Shown here in pieces: positions 55,458 to 63,755 of a stretch of DNA of 64,000 bases. The notes beneath the pieces were generated by a model. That model was not told the DNA's origin. It saw nothing but the letters and a program-made list of their open reading frames with translations, and made no database searches. The stretch spans positions 450,501 through 514,500 of the forward strand of contig NZ_BLTJ01000001.1 in assembly GCF_013282095.1 (NCBI RefSeq), read 5' to 3'. The DNA comes from Enterocloster alcoholdehydrogenati. GTDB lineage: Bacteria > Bacillota > Clostridia > Lachnospirales > Lachnospiraceae. Made by a program: the position numbers and the translations under genes. The stretch's first letter is position 1. Every line of letters begins with the position of its first letter.

Positions 55458-56852
55458 ATGATCCCTGATATCGATACTCTGATCACCGGCCCCCAGGCGG
55501 CTCTTCCTGATATGTTGGCTGCCAGGGAACGCCGTCAGGCCCTTCAGCAGGAACTGATCGGCACGTTTTCCTGTCCCGTGATCTCCTTTACCTTAAATAT
55601 CCCCGGCCCGGTGAAGGTATTCCCTCTTGCGGAAATGACCTTTGAGGAGGGGACAGCACTGATCGACAGTCAGCTGCGCGCCTTTAAAATCCCCGTCCTG
55701 AAGCGCCGTTCCATAAGGGCCCATACAGGAAATGAACAGTTCTGGGCGGCAGACGCCGATGTACTTGTTCTTAAGGAAATCCTGTGCCTTTTGGAGGAGA
55801 GTCTTTCCTTTGGACGCCTCTTTGATATTGACGTGATCCGTCCCGACGGCTCCAAGATTTCCCGGACGGATCTGGGGTTTGACGGGCGCAAATGCCTGCT
55901 GTGCAGCCAGGACGCATTTGTGTGCAGCCGTTCCAGAGCCCATACGCTTAGAGAGCTGCTGGAAAAGTCCTGTTCTCTCATGTGGGAATACTTTGCCTGT
56001 AAAAAGGCCCGCCGGCTGGCCTCTCTCTCCATGCAGGCGCTGCTTTATGAGGTCAGCGCCACCCCAAAGCCAGGACTGGTAGACCGCAGCAACACCGGCT
56101 CCCATAGGGATATGGACATTTTTACCTTTGAAGCAAGTGCCGTTTCCCTGAACCATTATTTTGAGAAATTCGCCCTCTGCGGCATGGAAAACAGCCATGA
56201 GCCATTTTCCCGCATCTTTTCAAGGCTCCGCTCCCTGGGAATTCAGGCCGAGGAGGCTATGTTCGCTGCCACCAATGGTGTTAATACCCATAAAGGCCTG
56301 ATCTTTGCCCTGGCGGTGATGAACTGCTCTCTTGGGTATATGTATGCCAACGGCATCTCTTTTGCCCACTCAGAACTTTTAAAGGTCAACCGTCTCCTGG
56401 TAGCGGACGTACTGGAAGATTTTAAGGGAGTCACTGTGAATAATGCCCGTACCCACGGTGAACGGCTCTATGCAAAGTATGGCATAAAAGGAGCCAGAGG
56501 CGAGGCCCTGTCCGGCTATCAGACGGTGCTTTCTTTAGCCCTTCCCATACTGGACGGGGCCATCGCCAGAGGCCTTTCCATCAATGATGCCGGGATTCTG
56601 ACCCTGCTCCACATCATTGCAGAATCGGAAGACACCAACATCGTCAGCCGCTCCTCTTATGAGGAAATGAAGCAGCTTCAGAGTTTTCTGAAAAAAGCTC
56701 TGTCGGAGGAGACGGAGTGGACGTCTGAAAAACTGACCGCATTTGCCGCAGCTTTAGACAGGGAATGGATCCGCAGAAATATCAGTCCCGGAGGCAGCGC
56801 CGATCTGCTGGCTCTGACGTATTTTGTGTGGCTGTATGAGAGGGAGCTATAG
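55458..56852 (+). CDS. citXG: CitX-CitG fusion for citrate lyase cofactor synthesis and transfer
   Basis: 464 residues combining two enzymes. Residues about 1-175 are CitX (transfers the phosphoribosyl-dephospho-CoA group to apo-CitD): SFTLNIPGPVK, GRLFDIDVI, RKCLLC and CSRSRAHTLRELL. Residues about 180-464 are CitG (makes the group from ATP and dephospho-CoA): SATPKPGLVDRSNTGSHRDM, FTFEASAVSL, GVNTHKGLIFA, ARGEALSGY. Such fusions are known in some bacteria. It is 45 kb from citCDEF but is needed for their product, so the regulon is split. Its stop overlaps the convergent YolD-like gene by 6 bases. Confidence 0.93.
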   Translation: MIPDIDTLITGPQAALPDMLAARERRQALQQELIGTFSCPVISFTLNIPGPVKVFPLAEMTFEEGTALIDSQLRAFKIPVLKRRSIRAHTGNEQFWAADADVLVLKEILCLLEESLSFGRLFDIDVIRPDGSKISRTDLGFDGRKCLLCSQDAFVCSRSRAHTLRELLEKSCSLMWEYFACKKARRLASLSMQALLYEVSATPKPGLVDRSNTGSHRDMDIFTFEASAVSLNHYFEKFALCGMENSHEPFSRIFSRLRSLGIQAEEAMFAATNGVNTHKGLIFALAVMNCSLGYMYANGISFAHSELLKVNRLLVADVLEDFKGVTVNNARTHGERLYAKYGIKGARGEALSGYQTVLSLALPILDGAIARGLSINDAGILTLLHIIAESEDTNIVSRSSYEEMKQLQSFLKKALSEETEWTSEKLTAFAAALDREWIRRNISPGGSADLLALTYFVWLYEREL

Positions 56853-57392
56853 CACTCCCCCTCCCGCCTCCACCCACAGGATATCCTCTGTTTTGACCCT
56901 TTTGCCATCCTCAAACACCAGACATCCCTGAACCCAATCCAGCTTCTTCACCCTCCCTGATACAGTCTGGTAGGAGCCTCCCTTTTTTCTTTCATCCGGT
57001 ACAAACCAGGTAACAGTGATAAACGGGCGCTCAGGAAGCAGGAGGCGGATCAGCTGCAGCTTTTCATCCAGAAGCATTTTTTCACCCTCATCCAGTTCAA
57101 GCTTCTGTTCTGTGAGACGGGCCGTCTCTTTCACTGCCCCTTCAAAGCCGCTTAAGGCTGCAAAGGGTGAAAACTGGGCGGCCCGGTCATGATAAGACAT
57201 GGGAGGATGGCTTTCTGACACATGATGGGGGAGATTTATGATATCATCATAGGTATGGACAGGCCGTCTTTGGAGATCCCCCCTCTTTTCTCCGTCCAGC
57301 CTCCATTCTTCCCCCGCCTCCATGCTCTTTCGTACCTGCCGTTCCCATTCTTCCATGTTTTCTATATGGGCACGGTTGATTTTTTCACTCAT
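56847..57392 (-). CDS. YolD-like protein
   Basis: 181 residues. A charged N-terminal part, a segment PPMSYHDRAAQFSPFAAL typical of clostridial YolD-like proteins, then the YolD beta domain (ITVTWFVPDERKKGGSYQTVSGRVKKLD). YolD family proteins are encoded beside Y-family polymerases (UvrX/UmuC) and are thought to work with them. ATGA overlap with the polymerase gene confirms the pairing. Confidence 0.85.
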   Translation of the reverse strand: MSEKINRAHIENMEEWERQVRKSMEAGEEWRLDGEKRGDLQRRPVHTYDDIINLPHHVSESHPPMSYHDRAAQFSPFAALSGFEGAVKETARLTEQKLELDEGEKMLLDEKLQLIRLLLPERPFITVTWFVPDERKKGGSYQTVSGRVKKLDWVQGCLVFEDGKRVKTEDILWVEAGGGVL

Positions 57393-58924
57393 GCCTTATG
57401 TCCCCCAATCTGACCGTTGCGCTCTCTGGCCGTGGCACCTTCTTCCAGATTCATGCCCTTTAAAATAGCATTTTTCCCAAACTTCTTTCGGATGTCAAGC
57501 ATTGCCTGCTGCATTTTCCGTTCTCTTGCAAGGGTTTCCTGCTCTTTCTTTCTCTCCTCTTCAAGGGCTGCGTAATCAGTAAAAAGATCCAGCTGCTCAT
57601 ATACCTCTTCTTTTCTTTTCTGCCCTTCCGCCACTGCCCGTCCTGCCGTCACATAGAGCCTGCGGACCAGAAGCTTCGGATCCGTGATCCGGTCAAACAG
57701 GGTCACGGCTGCCTCTCTCAGCTTTCTGGCCGATGAGGTGGGCTGATCCAGATTCCATGTTCCATGGCCGTTTTTGGGAATTTTCCGTCCATAGCGGTCT
57801 GCCGCCACCTCGCCGCAATAGGCTCTGCTCCGGGCCGGATCGGTCAGATTTTCCCGATCATATCCCACTGTGATCACCAGCTGATCCGTCACCATCCCCT
57901 TTTCCACCAGATCAAGTGCCAGCTGATCTGCCATCTCCTTTACCGCCAGCCTGGCCTGATCCCAGGAGGAAGGGCAGCGCAGCACCTGGCCGGAACAAAG
58001 GCTGTTTGTCCGAGGCTTATAGGCCTTGATCTCTTCAATCGTACAGGGCTCCCAGCCCCAGGCATGGTCGATCAGAAGCTGTGCGTTAATCCCAAACAGA
58101 CGGTACAGCAGTTCCTCGCTGTAATACTCCCCCGGTTTTCCTACCGAGCACCTTGCCACATCCCCCATGGTAAAAAGGCCATATTCCTCCAGCCTTCTGG
58201 CATAGCCTTTCCCCACCCGCCAGAAATCCGTGATGGGCGTGTGATCCCACAACAGCCTGCGGTAGGACATCTCATCCAGCCAGGCAATCCGCACCCCATC
58301 CTGATCCGCAGGAACGTGTTTTGCCACAATGTCCAGAGCCACCTTGCACAGATACAGGTTCGGCGCGATCCCTGCTGCCGCCGTGATCCCCGTCTGACTC
58401 AGCACATCCCGGATAATCCTCCCCGCCAGCTGAGACGGCGCAACCTTATAAATTTCCAGATACTGGGTTACATCCATAAATACCTCGTCAATAGAATAGA
58501 CATGGATATCCTCCGGCGCAACGTATTTTAAATAGATGTTATAGATCCGGGTGCTCCATTTCATATATTCCGCCATACGGGGCGGAGCTGTCACATAAGA
58601 AAGCGCCAGGGACGGGTCTGCTTTTAAAGCATCGTCATCCCAGGACTGTCCGGTGAATGTCCGGCCCGGAGCCATACTTTTTCGTCGGCTGTTCACTTCG
58701 CGCACCTTCTGCACTACCTCAAACAGCCTGGCGCGCCCGGGAATCCCATAGGCCTTTAAAGAAGGCGACACAGCCAGACAGATGGTCTTTTCTGTCCTGC
58801 TTAAATCCGCCACCACCAGATTGGTCCGCAGAGGATCCAGTCCCCGTTCCACACACTCCACAGATGCATAGAAGGATTTAAGGTCAATGGCAATATAAAC
58901 TCGTTCCTTTTCCGGCAGCGTCAT
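57389..58924 (-). CDS. Y-family translesion DNA polymerase (UmuC/UvrX-like)
   Basis: 511 residues. Catalytic acids in YIAIDLKSFYASVECVERG and in VYSIDEVFMDVT; little-finger and helix-hairpin-helix regions follow (ITDFWRVGKGYARRLEEYG). A C-terminal coiled, charged tail (about 425-511) extends beyond the polymerase core. It copies past DNA lesions at low fidelity. GGAGGAGG precedes the ATG; the YolD partner gene overlaps its end. No LexA/DinR box could be picked out upstream. Confidence 0.92.
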   Translation of the reverse strand: MTLPEKERVYIAIDLKSFYASVECVERGLDPLRTNLVVADLSRTEKTICLAVSPSLKAYGIPGRARLFEVVQKVREVNSRRKSMAPGRTFTGQSWDDDALKADPSLALSYVTAPPRMAEYMKWSTRIYNIYLKYVAPEDIHVYSIDEVFMDVTQYLEIYKVAPSQLAGRIIRDVLSQTGITAAAGIAPNLYLCKVALDIVAKHVPADQDGVRIAWLDEMSYRRLLWDHTPITDFWRVGKGYARRLEEYGLFTMGDVARCSVGKPGEYYSEELLYRLFGINAQLLIDHAWGWEPCTIEEIKAYKPRTNSLCSGQVLRCPSSWDQARLAVKEMADQLALDLVEKGMVTDQLVITVGYDRENLTDPARSRAYCGEVAADRYGRKIPKNGHGTWNLDQPTSSARKLREAAVTLFDRITDPKLLVRRLYVTAGRAVAEGQKRKEEVYEQLDLFTDYAALEEERKKEQETLARERKMQQAMLDIRKKFGKNAILKGMNLEEGATARERNGQIGGHKA

Positions 58925-58971
58925 TTTGTTTCAACCTCCTCCTGGTTTTAAAGCTGTACGTTTTCGGACCG

Positions 58972-59481
58972 TCAGCCCTCCGGGTGCTTTTGTTCCAGCG
59001 TCAGTTCCTTTCCATCTAAAACCGCCTCGGTAAGCTGATCCCCATTGTACGTGAGTTTCAAAGAAAAGAACGGAGCATCCTCATTTAAGAGGCGAAAAAA
59101 TATCTTATCCCCCTCCCAGAGGTTCAGATTCAGCACATCTTCCTTTTTTACCCACTCCAGCCGGCCCTCATTGCAGTCTGTCACTTCTCCCTTAAAACCA
59201 TCCGCTGTATACAGACACATATATTCCATATCTTCCACCGGGCCGCCGCTGGTACGAAAGGTCACAAACCCGCGGAAACGCCAGGAGGTGAGCGTCAGCC
59301 CCGTCTCCTCCTTTGCCTCGCGCAAAAGGCACTCCTCCGGGCTCTCATTTTCCTCAAAATGGCCTCCAATGCCAATCCACTTATCCTTATTTACATCATG
59401 CTTCTTGCTGACGCGGTGCAGCATCAGCCACTCCCCCTCACGCTCGATATAGCACAGTGTTGTCAATCTGGATCTTGCCAT
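58972..59481 (-). CDS. Nudix hydrolase, MutT/8-oxo-dGTP diphosphatase type
   Basis: 169 residues. Full Nudix box: GGHFEENESPEECLLREAKEETGLTL, quoted in parts as GGHFEENESPEECLLREA and KEETGLTL. The N terminus TTLCYIEREGEWLMLHRVSKK is typical of clostridial MutT-like 8-oxo-dGTP diphosphatases. Sits just upstream of the Y-family polymerase (47-base gap, same strand), so both may be part of one DNA-damage transcript. Confidence 0.9.
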   Translation of the reverse strand: MARSRLTTLCYIEREGEWLMLHRVSKKHDVNKDKWIGIGGHFEENESPEECLLREAKEETGLTLTSWRFRGFVTFRTSGGPVEDMEYMCLYTADGFKGEVTDCNEGRLEWVKKEDVLNLNLWEGDKIFFRLLNEDAPFFSLKLTYNGDQLTEAVLDGKELTLEQKHPEG

Positions 59482-59536
59482 ATCCTGTCTCTCCTTTTCT
59501 TTTATGATCTGCCCTTACAGCAAATCCACTTATATT

Positions 59537-59818
59537 TTACCCGCGGATGCGTTCTGCAATCCTCCCTGCCGCTTTCTGCCACCGCAAGGACAGCGACTGC
59601 CCCAGTAAGAGCCAGATACAGGGTGCCGCCTGCTGTGAATATCTCCCTGAGAGTCCCAGGCAGCTTCCGGTTCTCATCAGATGGAAAAACGGGATAAACA
59701 GAAAGGCGCTTCCCCTGCAAAGGAGCAGTACAGGAAAAGTTCCGGTTCTCCGCAGCAGAGGGATACCGCCCATCAGGCTTATGATCACACTGGCAGTCAG
59801 CCGCATCAGCCATTTCAT
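59537..59818 (-). pseudogene. Possible small or broken membrane-protein gene
   Basis: A 93-residue frame starting at 59818 after AGAGGGGG begins MKWLMRLTASVIISLMGG with further hydrophobic stretches, then turns non-descript; a second frame over the same DNA (to 59502) contains EIFTAGGTLYLALTGAVAVL, also hydrophobic. This suggests a frameshifted membrane protein, or chance. No family recognised. Confidence 0.3.
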
Positions 59819-60000
59819 CCGAAAACCCCCTCTTGGGTTTATCGTCCTCAGGAAATTAACGTTTTAATCCCTGGAATCCTGCGCAGAAAATCCCTGAAAA
59901 TCATTCTCCTGATACATAAGTAGTGCACAGCCAGAACAGATGGAATGTATCTGAAATATAACACGTTTTAAGACGATTGTAAATCATTGTATTTTTGTGG

Positions 60001-60029
60001 TTGCTTATTGGTAAGATGTGCGGTATACT
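60001..60029 (+). promoter_or_regulatory. ABC-F gene promoter
   Basis: TTGCTT (60001-60006), a 17-base spacer and TATACT (60024-60029), giving a leader of about 250 bases before the ABC-F start at 60289. Confidence 0.65.
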
Positions 60030-60062
60030 TAATACACTATATTTGGCAAAAGGGGTGAAAGG

Positions 60063-60086
60063 ATGAGAATAGACGCTTGCAGATAA
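60063..60086 (+). CDS. Leader peptide MRIDACR of the ABC-F gene
   Basis: Seven-codon open frame (ATG to TAA) with AGGGG 8 bases upstream. Its 3' half contains CTTGCAG (60076-60082), able to pair with CTGCAAG (60137-60143). Short leader frames whose ribosome stalls when an antibiotic is bound are the known switch for several ABC-F and Erm genes. Translation is inferred from position and site only. Confidence 0.55.
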   Translation: MRIDACR

Positions 60087-60143
60087 CATGGATATCCTGC
60101 GCAGTACCGGACATTTTAACGGTATATCTGCGCCTGCTGCAAG
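60076..60143 (+). promoter_or_regulatory. Anti-terminator/pause structure in the ABC-F leader
   Basis: GCGCAGTACCG (60099-60109) pairs with CGGTA and CTGCGC (60120-60133), all enclosed by CTTGCAG/CTGCAAG. TCCTGCG (60095-60101) can instead pair with CGCAGGA (60231-60237), the left arm of the terminator downstream, which would prevent termination. Confidence 0.55.
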
Positions 60144-60226
60144 AAAGTCGTACCTTATCCGCTCGCCATATATCGTTCATGCCTGTTTTCCAGGTGTATG
60201 CCGCCTTCCAAAGGTGTATTTATGAT

Positions 60227-60270
60227 GAGCCGCAGGATTCCGCTTTCCTGCGGCTCTTACTTTATATTTT
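60227..60270 (+). terminator. Attenuator terminator before the ABC-F gene
   Basis: Perfect 11-bp stem GAGCCGCAGGA (60227-60237)/TCCTGCGGCTC (60246-60256), 8-base loop, then TTACTTTATATTTT. It ends 18 bases before the ABC-F start, so default termination would silence the gene. Confidence 0.75.
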
Positions 60271-60288
60271 CACCGGAGGTGTACATTT

Positions 60289-61755
60289 ATGTCATTGATA
60301 AAAGCGGAGCATTTAACCTTCTCCTACCCTTCCAGTTTTGATCCCATTTTTGAAGATGTAAGTTTCCAGATTGACACCGACTGGAAACTGGGTTTTGTAG
60401 GAAGAAACGGAAGGGGGAAAACTACATTTTTGAATCTGCTCATGGGCCGATACGAATACAGCGGAAAGATCCTGTCCTGTGTGCCCTTTGATTATTTTCC
60501 CTATCCTGTTTCTGATCCTTCAAAAATGACTGTAGAACTTCTTGCGGAAATCTGTCCTATAGCCCAGGAGTGGGAATTGATCCGGGAACTGTCCAGCCTT
60601 AAGACAGACTGCGAAATACTTTGGCGTCCCTTTCACACGCTTTCAAATGGGGAACAGACGAAAGCCCTGCTGGCGGCTCTCTTTCTTAACCAGGGCCATT
60701 TTCTTCTGATCGACGAACCCACCAACCACTTAGATGCCGAGGCCAGGGAAATGGTAGCCGCCTATTTAAAGAAGAAAAAGGGCTTTATCCTGGTCTCCCA
60801 TGACCGACGCTTTTTAGATGGCTGTGTGGATCATATTCTGTCCCTTAATCGGGCCGGCATCCAGGTTCAAAGCGGCAATTTCTCATCCTGGATGACCAAC
60901 TTCACGCGTCAGCAGACTTGCGAGATGGCCCAGAATGAGCGGCTCAAAAAGGACATCCGGCGCTTAAAGCAGGCTGCTGCCCAGACATCAGGGTGGTCGG
61001 ACCGGATCGAAGCCTCCAAAATCGGAAGCGGATGTGCTGACCGGGGATATGTAGGCCACAAATCAGCCAAAATGATGCAGAGGGCAAAATCCATTGAATC
61101 CAGACAAAAGAAGGCCATTGAAGAAGCAGCCAGTCTTTTAAAAAATACAGAAACCGCCCAAAGCCTACGGCTCATTCCTTTGCATTTTCACAGCCAGACC
61201 CTTGTATCATGTTCCAATGTCTCCATTCAGTATGAGGAACGAACCATTTGCGGCCCTCTTTCCTTTTCCATCCGTCAGGGCGACCGCCTGGCGCTGGACG
61301 GTAAAAACGGCAGCGGCAAAAGCAGTCTTTTGAAACTGATTGCGGGAAAATCTTTAAGCCATAATGGAACACTTTCCGTAGCATCTGGCCTTGTGATCTC
61401 CTATGTTTCCCAGGATACCTCCTATTTAAAAGGCACTCTGTCTGATTTTGCCGCACAGTACAGGATCGACGAAAGCCTATTTAAAGCTATCCTGCGGAAA
61501 ATGGATTTTGAACGTGTGCAGTTTACAAAGGATATACAGGATTTTTCAGGCGGCCAGAAAAAGAAGGTACTCCTCGCAAAAAGCCTCTGTGAACAGGCCC
61601 ATCTGTATGTATGGGATGAGCCGCTGAACTTTATCGATATTTATTCCAGAATGCAGATCGAACAGCTGATCCAGGAATTTTCTCCCACCATGATCTTTGT
61701 GGAGCATGATAGGGCCTTTCGAGAGAAGATCGCCACCGGAGTGATGAAGCTATAG
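60289..61755 (+). CDS. ABC-F ribosomal protection protein, Lsa type
   Basis: 488 residues, two ATPase domains and no membrane segments. First site: GRNGRGKTT, LSNGEQTK, LLIDEPTNHLDA; second: GKNGSGKSS, FSGGQKKK, VWDEPLNFIDI. The interdomain linker (about 200-260) is long and basic (NERLKKDIRRLKQAAAQ), the part that reaches the ribosomal peptidyl-transferase site. Sequence style is of the Lsa/CplR group, which displaces lincosamides, streptogramin A and pleuromutilins. GGAGGTG precedes the ATG. Control is probably by the leader-peptide attenuator just upstream. Confidence 0.9.
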   Translation: MSLIKAEHLTFSYPSSFDPIFEDVSFQIDTDWKLGFVGRNGRGKTTFLNLLMGRYEYSGKILSCVPFDYFPYPVSDPSKMTVELLAEICPIAQEWELIRELSSLKTDCEILWRPFHTLSNGEQTKALLAALFLNQGHFLLIDEPTNHLDAEAREMVAAYLKKKKGFILVSHDRRFLDGCVDHILSLNRAGIQVQSGNFSSWMTNFTRQQTCEMAQNERLKKDIRRLKQAAAQTSGWSDRIEASKIGSGCADRGYVGHKSAKMMQRAKSIESRQKKAIEEAASLLKNTETAQSLRLIPLHFHSQTLVSCSNVSIQYEERTICGPLSFSIRQGDRLALDGKNGSGKSSLLKLIAGKSLSHNGTLSVASGLVISYVSQDTSYLKGTLSDFAAQYRIDESLFKAILRKMDFERVQFTKDIQDFSGGQKKKVLLAKSLCEQAHLYVWDEPLNFIDIYSRMQIEQLIQEFSPTMIFVEHDRAFREKIATGVMKL

Positions 61756-61842
61756 CCATCACAGGGCCAGGCTGTCACACATTTTCATCTTGTCCATATA
61801 TTATAGTATCTCGATGAGACGAGATGAAAGGAGATAACGACT

Positions 61843-62133
61843 ATGAATGAGACAAATACCCTGACCTGCCCTACCCATTGCCCGCCCACCTGCCCCTGCC
61901 CTATCCTTTTAAATATTGCATCTTCCATCGCCCACGAGGAGGACGCTCTGGCCTGTATTTTGAACGCAGAATGCGCAAAAATCAACAAGGTCATTTCCGC
62001 CTCCAGTGACTACGAAGTGCTGATCGCCATCAATACCTCTGTTCAGGCTACACTGGAACAGATCACAGAGCTTGAAGGCGTGTTAAAGGCAAAGCTGGAT
62101 TCCATTCTTCCGCTGCTGGCAGAGTGTATCTGA
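61843..62133 (+). CDS. Small cysteine-rich protein (possible spore or surface protein)
   Basis: 96 residues. N-terminal CPTHCPPTCPCP is rich in Cys and Pro; the rest is two amphipathic helices (ILLNIASSIAHEEDALACIL, SVQATLEQITELEGVLKAKL). The helix SIAHEEDALACILNAE resembles the SIALEEAALAHIINAE segment in collagen-like spore-surface proteins of Firmicutes. AAAGGAGAT precedes the ATG, with an ATCTCG/CGAGAT hairpin (about 61808-61825) before it. No function can be assigned. Confidence 0.7.
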   Translation: MNETNTLTCPTHCPPTCPCPILLNIASSIAHEEDALACILNAECAKINKVISASSDYEVLIAINTSVQATLEQITELEGVLKAKLDSILPLLAECI

Positions 62134-62180
62134 ACTAAATTCTCTGATGACACTGCGCAGCAGGTGATATGATAAATCTG

Positions 62181-62215
62181 TATTCCGGGGGCCTGATGCC
62201 CCCGGAATATTTTTC
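62181..62215 (+). terminator. Rho-independent terminator
   Basis: TATTCCGGGGGC pairs with GCCCCCGGAATA around CTGAT, then TTTTT. Ends the small cysteine-rich gene. Confidence 0.9.
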
Positions 62216-62265
62216 CACTATAAATCCACCTCTATCCTTCCATACTATCTGTGGAGGTGATCGTA

Positions 62266-62415
62266 ATGTACAAAAACAACCAGGATCTGTACGGAGACGG
62301 GGATATCCCTGAGGTGGACTATGAGCCTTACCGCAACGGAAGCCAGGTCATTACGCCTGTAGATCCGCTGCCAGAATCCACCCGTGAACGCCGTGACGGC
62401 CCCGGAGGGGAATAG
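62266..62415 (+). CDS. 49-residue acidic hypothetical protein
   Basis: ATG at 62266 preceded by GGAGGTGATCG, TAG at 62413. Hydrophilic, starting MYKNNQDLYGDGDIPEVDYE and ending RDGPGGE. No family recognised; supported by a strong ribosome site and position after a terminator. Confidence 0.5.
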   Translation: MYKNNQDLYGDGDIPEVDYEPYRNGSQVITPVDPLPESTRERRDGPGGE

Positions 62416-62475
62416 AGTAATTCTCCGTTTTCTCATCCAGCGCGTCAAACGCCTGCCCCTGTACAGAGCAATAAA

Positions 62476-62521
62476 CTACGCACATCCCCTTTTGGCGTAT
62501 GATAAAATGGGATGTGCGTAG
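62476..62521. repeat. 13-bp perfect inverted repeat with 20-base loop
   Basis: CTACGCACATCCC (62476-62488) and GGGATGTGCGTAG (62509-62521). No T run follows. Could be a terminator-like structure, a protein site or a relic of a small mobile element. Confidence 0.5.
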
Positions 62522-62726
62522 CCAAGATTGCTGATATATGGAAAAGGACACCGCTGATATTTTAGAGCAGATTGAATCATTTTCTGCCTGCCGTTAACAA
62601 TTTTGACAGGCAAATGGTAGACATAACAGTTTTTATGCCGTTCAGGCAACACAAAAGGGATCGCCTAAAAGCGACCCCTCCTTGTATTAGGAATCTTAAT
62701 TTTTCTTGTAAATCCAAAGTTTTTTA

Positions 62727-62811
62727 TTAGAACTTGCCTTCCTTAGCTGCCTCTTCGATAAAAGCTGTAAATCTTCTATTTTTCAATGTTTTCTCCGAAA
62801 AATAAACAAAT
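62727..62811 (-). pseudogene. Possible 3' coding scrap
   Basis: A leftward frame of 28 codons ends in TAA at 62727 and reads like a protein C terminus (FSEKTLKNRRFTAFIEEAAK, then EGKF); a stop lies just upstream and there is no start or ribosome site. It may be the end of a lost gene, loosely like a LysR tail, or chance. Confidence 0.3.
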
Positions 62812-62984
62812 TTTAAACAAACACCCCATTGCCTATTGCCTTTAACAGCCCTATTTTATTCCGCAGCCCCGGCCACCGCAGCGCCCCGTCCTGACTGGGC
62901 GTCAGTCTAACAGAATAAATCGACATCTGGATTCAAAGGATAACAATACATTCTTCCTTCTGTGGCGGAAGCTCCCACAGTACC

Positions 62985-63659
62985 TTAACCCGCCAGCATC
63001 TTCACCGAGTTCTCCTGGATGAATCCCTTGATCTGGTCATATCCCCAACCGCAGCTTATAAGGCTACTCACCAGCATTTCCATAGATTCAATTTGTTTTA
63101 GTTCGTCCGCCGTCACATATTCCCGAATACTCTCCTTCCCCTTCACCCCATACTGCTCCTGTAGTTCCTTCATGGTCTTTCCGAAGATGGTCTTGTAGAT
63201 AAGCTTGGTGTAATTGGGATACATGAATTTCTTATGAGGACTGTCAGTCACTTTCATTTTTATGGTATCGGCCAGTATGTGACGCACCAGGATCCCCTTC
63301 TGCCTCTCAATCTCCCACTTCTGTCTCTCTGAATACAGGCGTTTCAACTCCTTCTCCATTTCATTGAAGGCCTTAATGTAGTCCAGTTTCCAGCGCAACA
63401 CCTTTTCTCCGGTGAACCCCATCACCAGGAGTGAGAACCCGTCACGGGTCATGAGATACTCTTTGTTCTTCTTCCCATTAGACGCCACATATTTACCTTC
63501 CATGAATAGAGCCGAAAATTCGGCTGTACTCAACTGTTCTTTCATTTTATCAATGGATTCCAGTACGTGCCTGTGCTCCTTCTCGAATTTATCTGCTACC
63601 TGCCTGCTGCTGGCAGTTAAAACCTCTTCGTTGTTTCTCTGTGTAATTTCTACTAACAT
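62985..63659 (-). CDS. Rha-family phage regulatory protein
   Basis: 224 residues. N-terminal Rha domain: LTASSRQVADKFEKEHRHVLESID, SNGKKNKEYLMTRDGFSLLVMGFTGEKVLRWKLDYI; then a basic coiled part and an ORF6C-like C-terminal helical region. Rha proteins are lysogeny or antirepressor-type regulators in temperate phages. Start at 63659 is preferred over 63668 because AGGAGGG is 9-10 bases upstream of the former. With the cell-wall-binding gene end to its right it suggests a prophage. Confidence 0.9.
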   Translation of the reverse strand: MLVEITQRNNEEVLTASSRQVADKFEKEHRHVLESIDKMKEQLSTAEFSALFMEGKYVASNGKKNKEYLMTRDGFSLLVMGFTGEKVLRWKLDYIKAFNEMEKELKRLYSERQKWEIERQKGILVRHILADTIKMKVTDSPHKKFMYPNYTKLIYKTIFGKTMKELQEQYGVKGKESIREYVTADELKQIESMEMLVSSLISCGWGYDQIKGFIQENSVKMLAG

Positions 63660-63690
63660 AAATTCCATCCCTCCTATGTGTTTATTTTTC

Positions 63691-63724
63691 GTACAATAAA
63701 AGCCCTGGGAAACATCCCAAGGCT
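63691..63724 (-). terminator. Rho-independent terminator after the wall-binding protein
   Basis: Leftward AGCCTTGGGA/TCCCAGGGCT stem with a four-base loop, followed by TTTATTGT. Ends the transcript that enters from the right. Confidence 0.75.
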
Positions 63725-63755
63725 GAACATTCCATATTCACTTGTTTGATCCGGT

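Larger units (their letters stand above)
59482..60062. other. Intergenic region left of the ABC-F leader
   Basis: About 580 bases. 59537-59818 has a leftward reading frame that might be a remnant (listed separately). 59830-60000 is AT-rich and otherwise empty; the ABC-F promoter begins at 60001. Confidence 0.5.
62416..62984. other. Mostly empty region with inverted repeats and a gene scrap
   Basis: 569 bases. Contains the 13-bp inverted repeat at 62476-62521, a TGCCTG/CAGGCA pair (62585-62612), a small GGGATCGC/GCGACCC hairpin (about 62660-62680) and a 3' coding scrap (62727-62811). Nothing else seen. Confidence 0.5.

Noticed and set aside
60077..60298. 73-residue frame in the ABC-F leader
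   Set aside because: No ribosome site at its start and it covers the attenuator hairpins; the seven-codon frame fits better.
62351..62551. 66-residue leftward frame across the inverted repeat
   Set aside because: Starts without a ribosome site and runs antisense to the better supported 49-residue gene.
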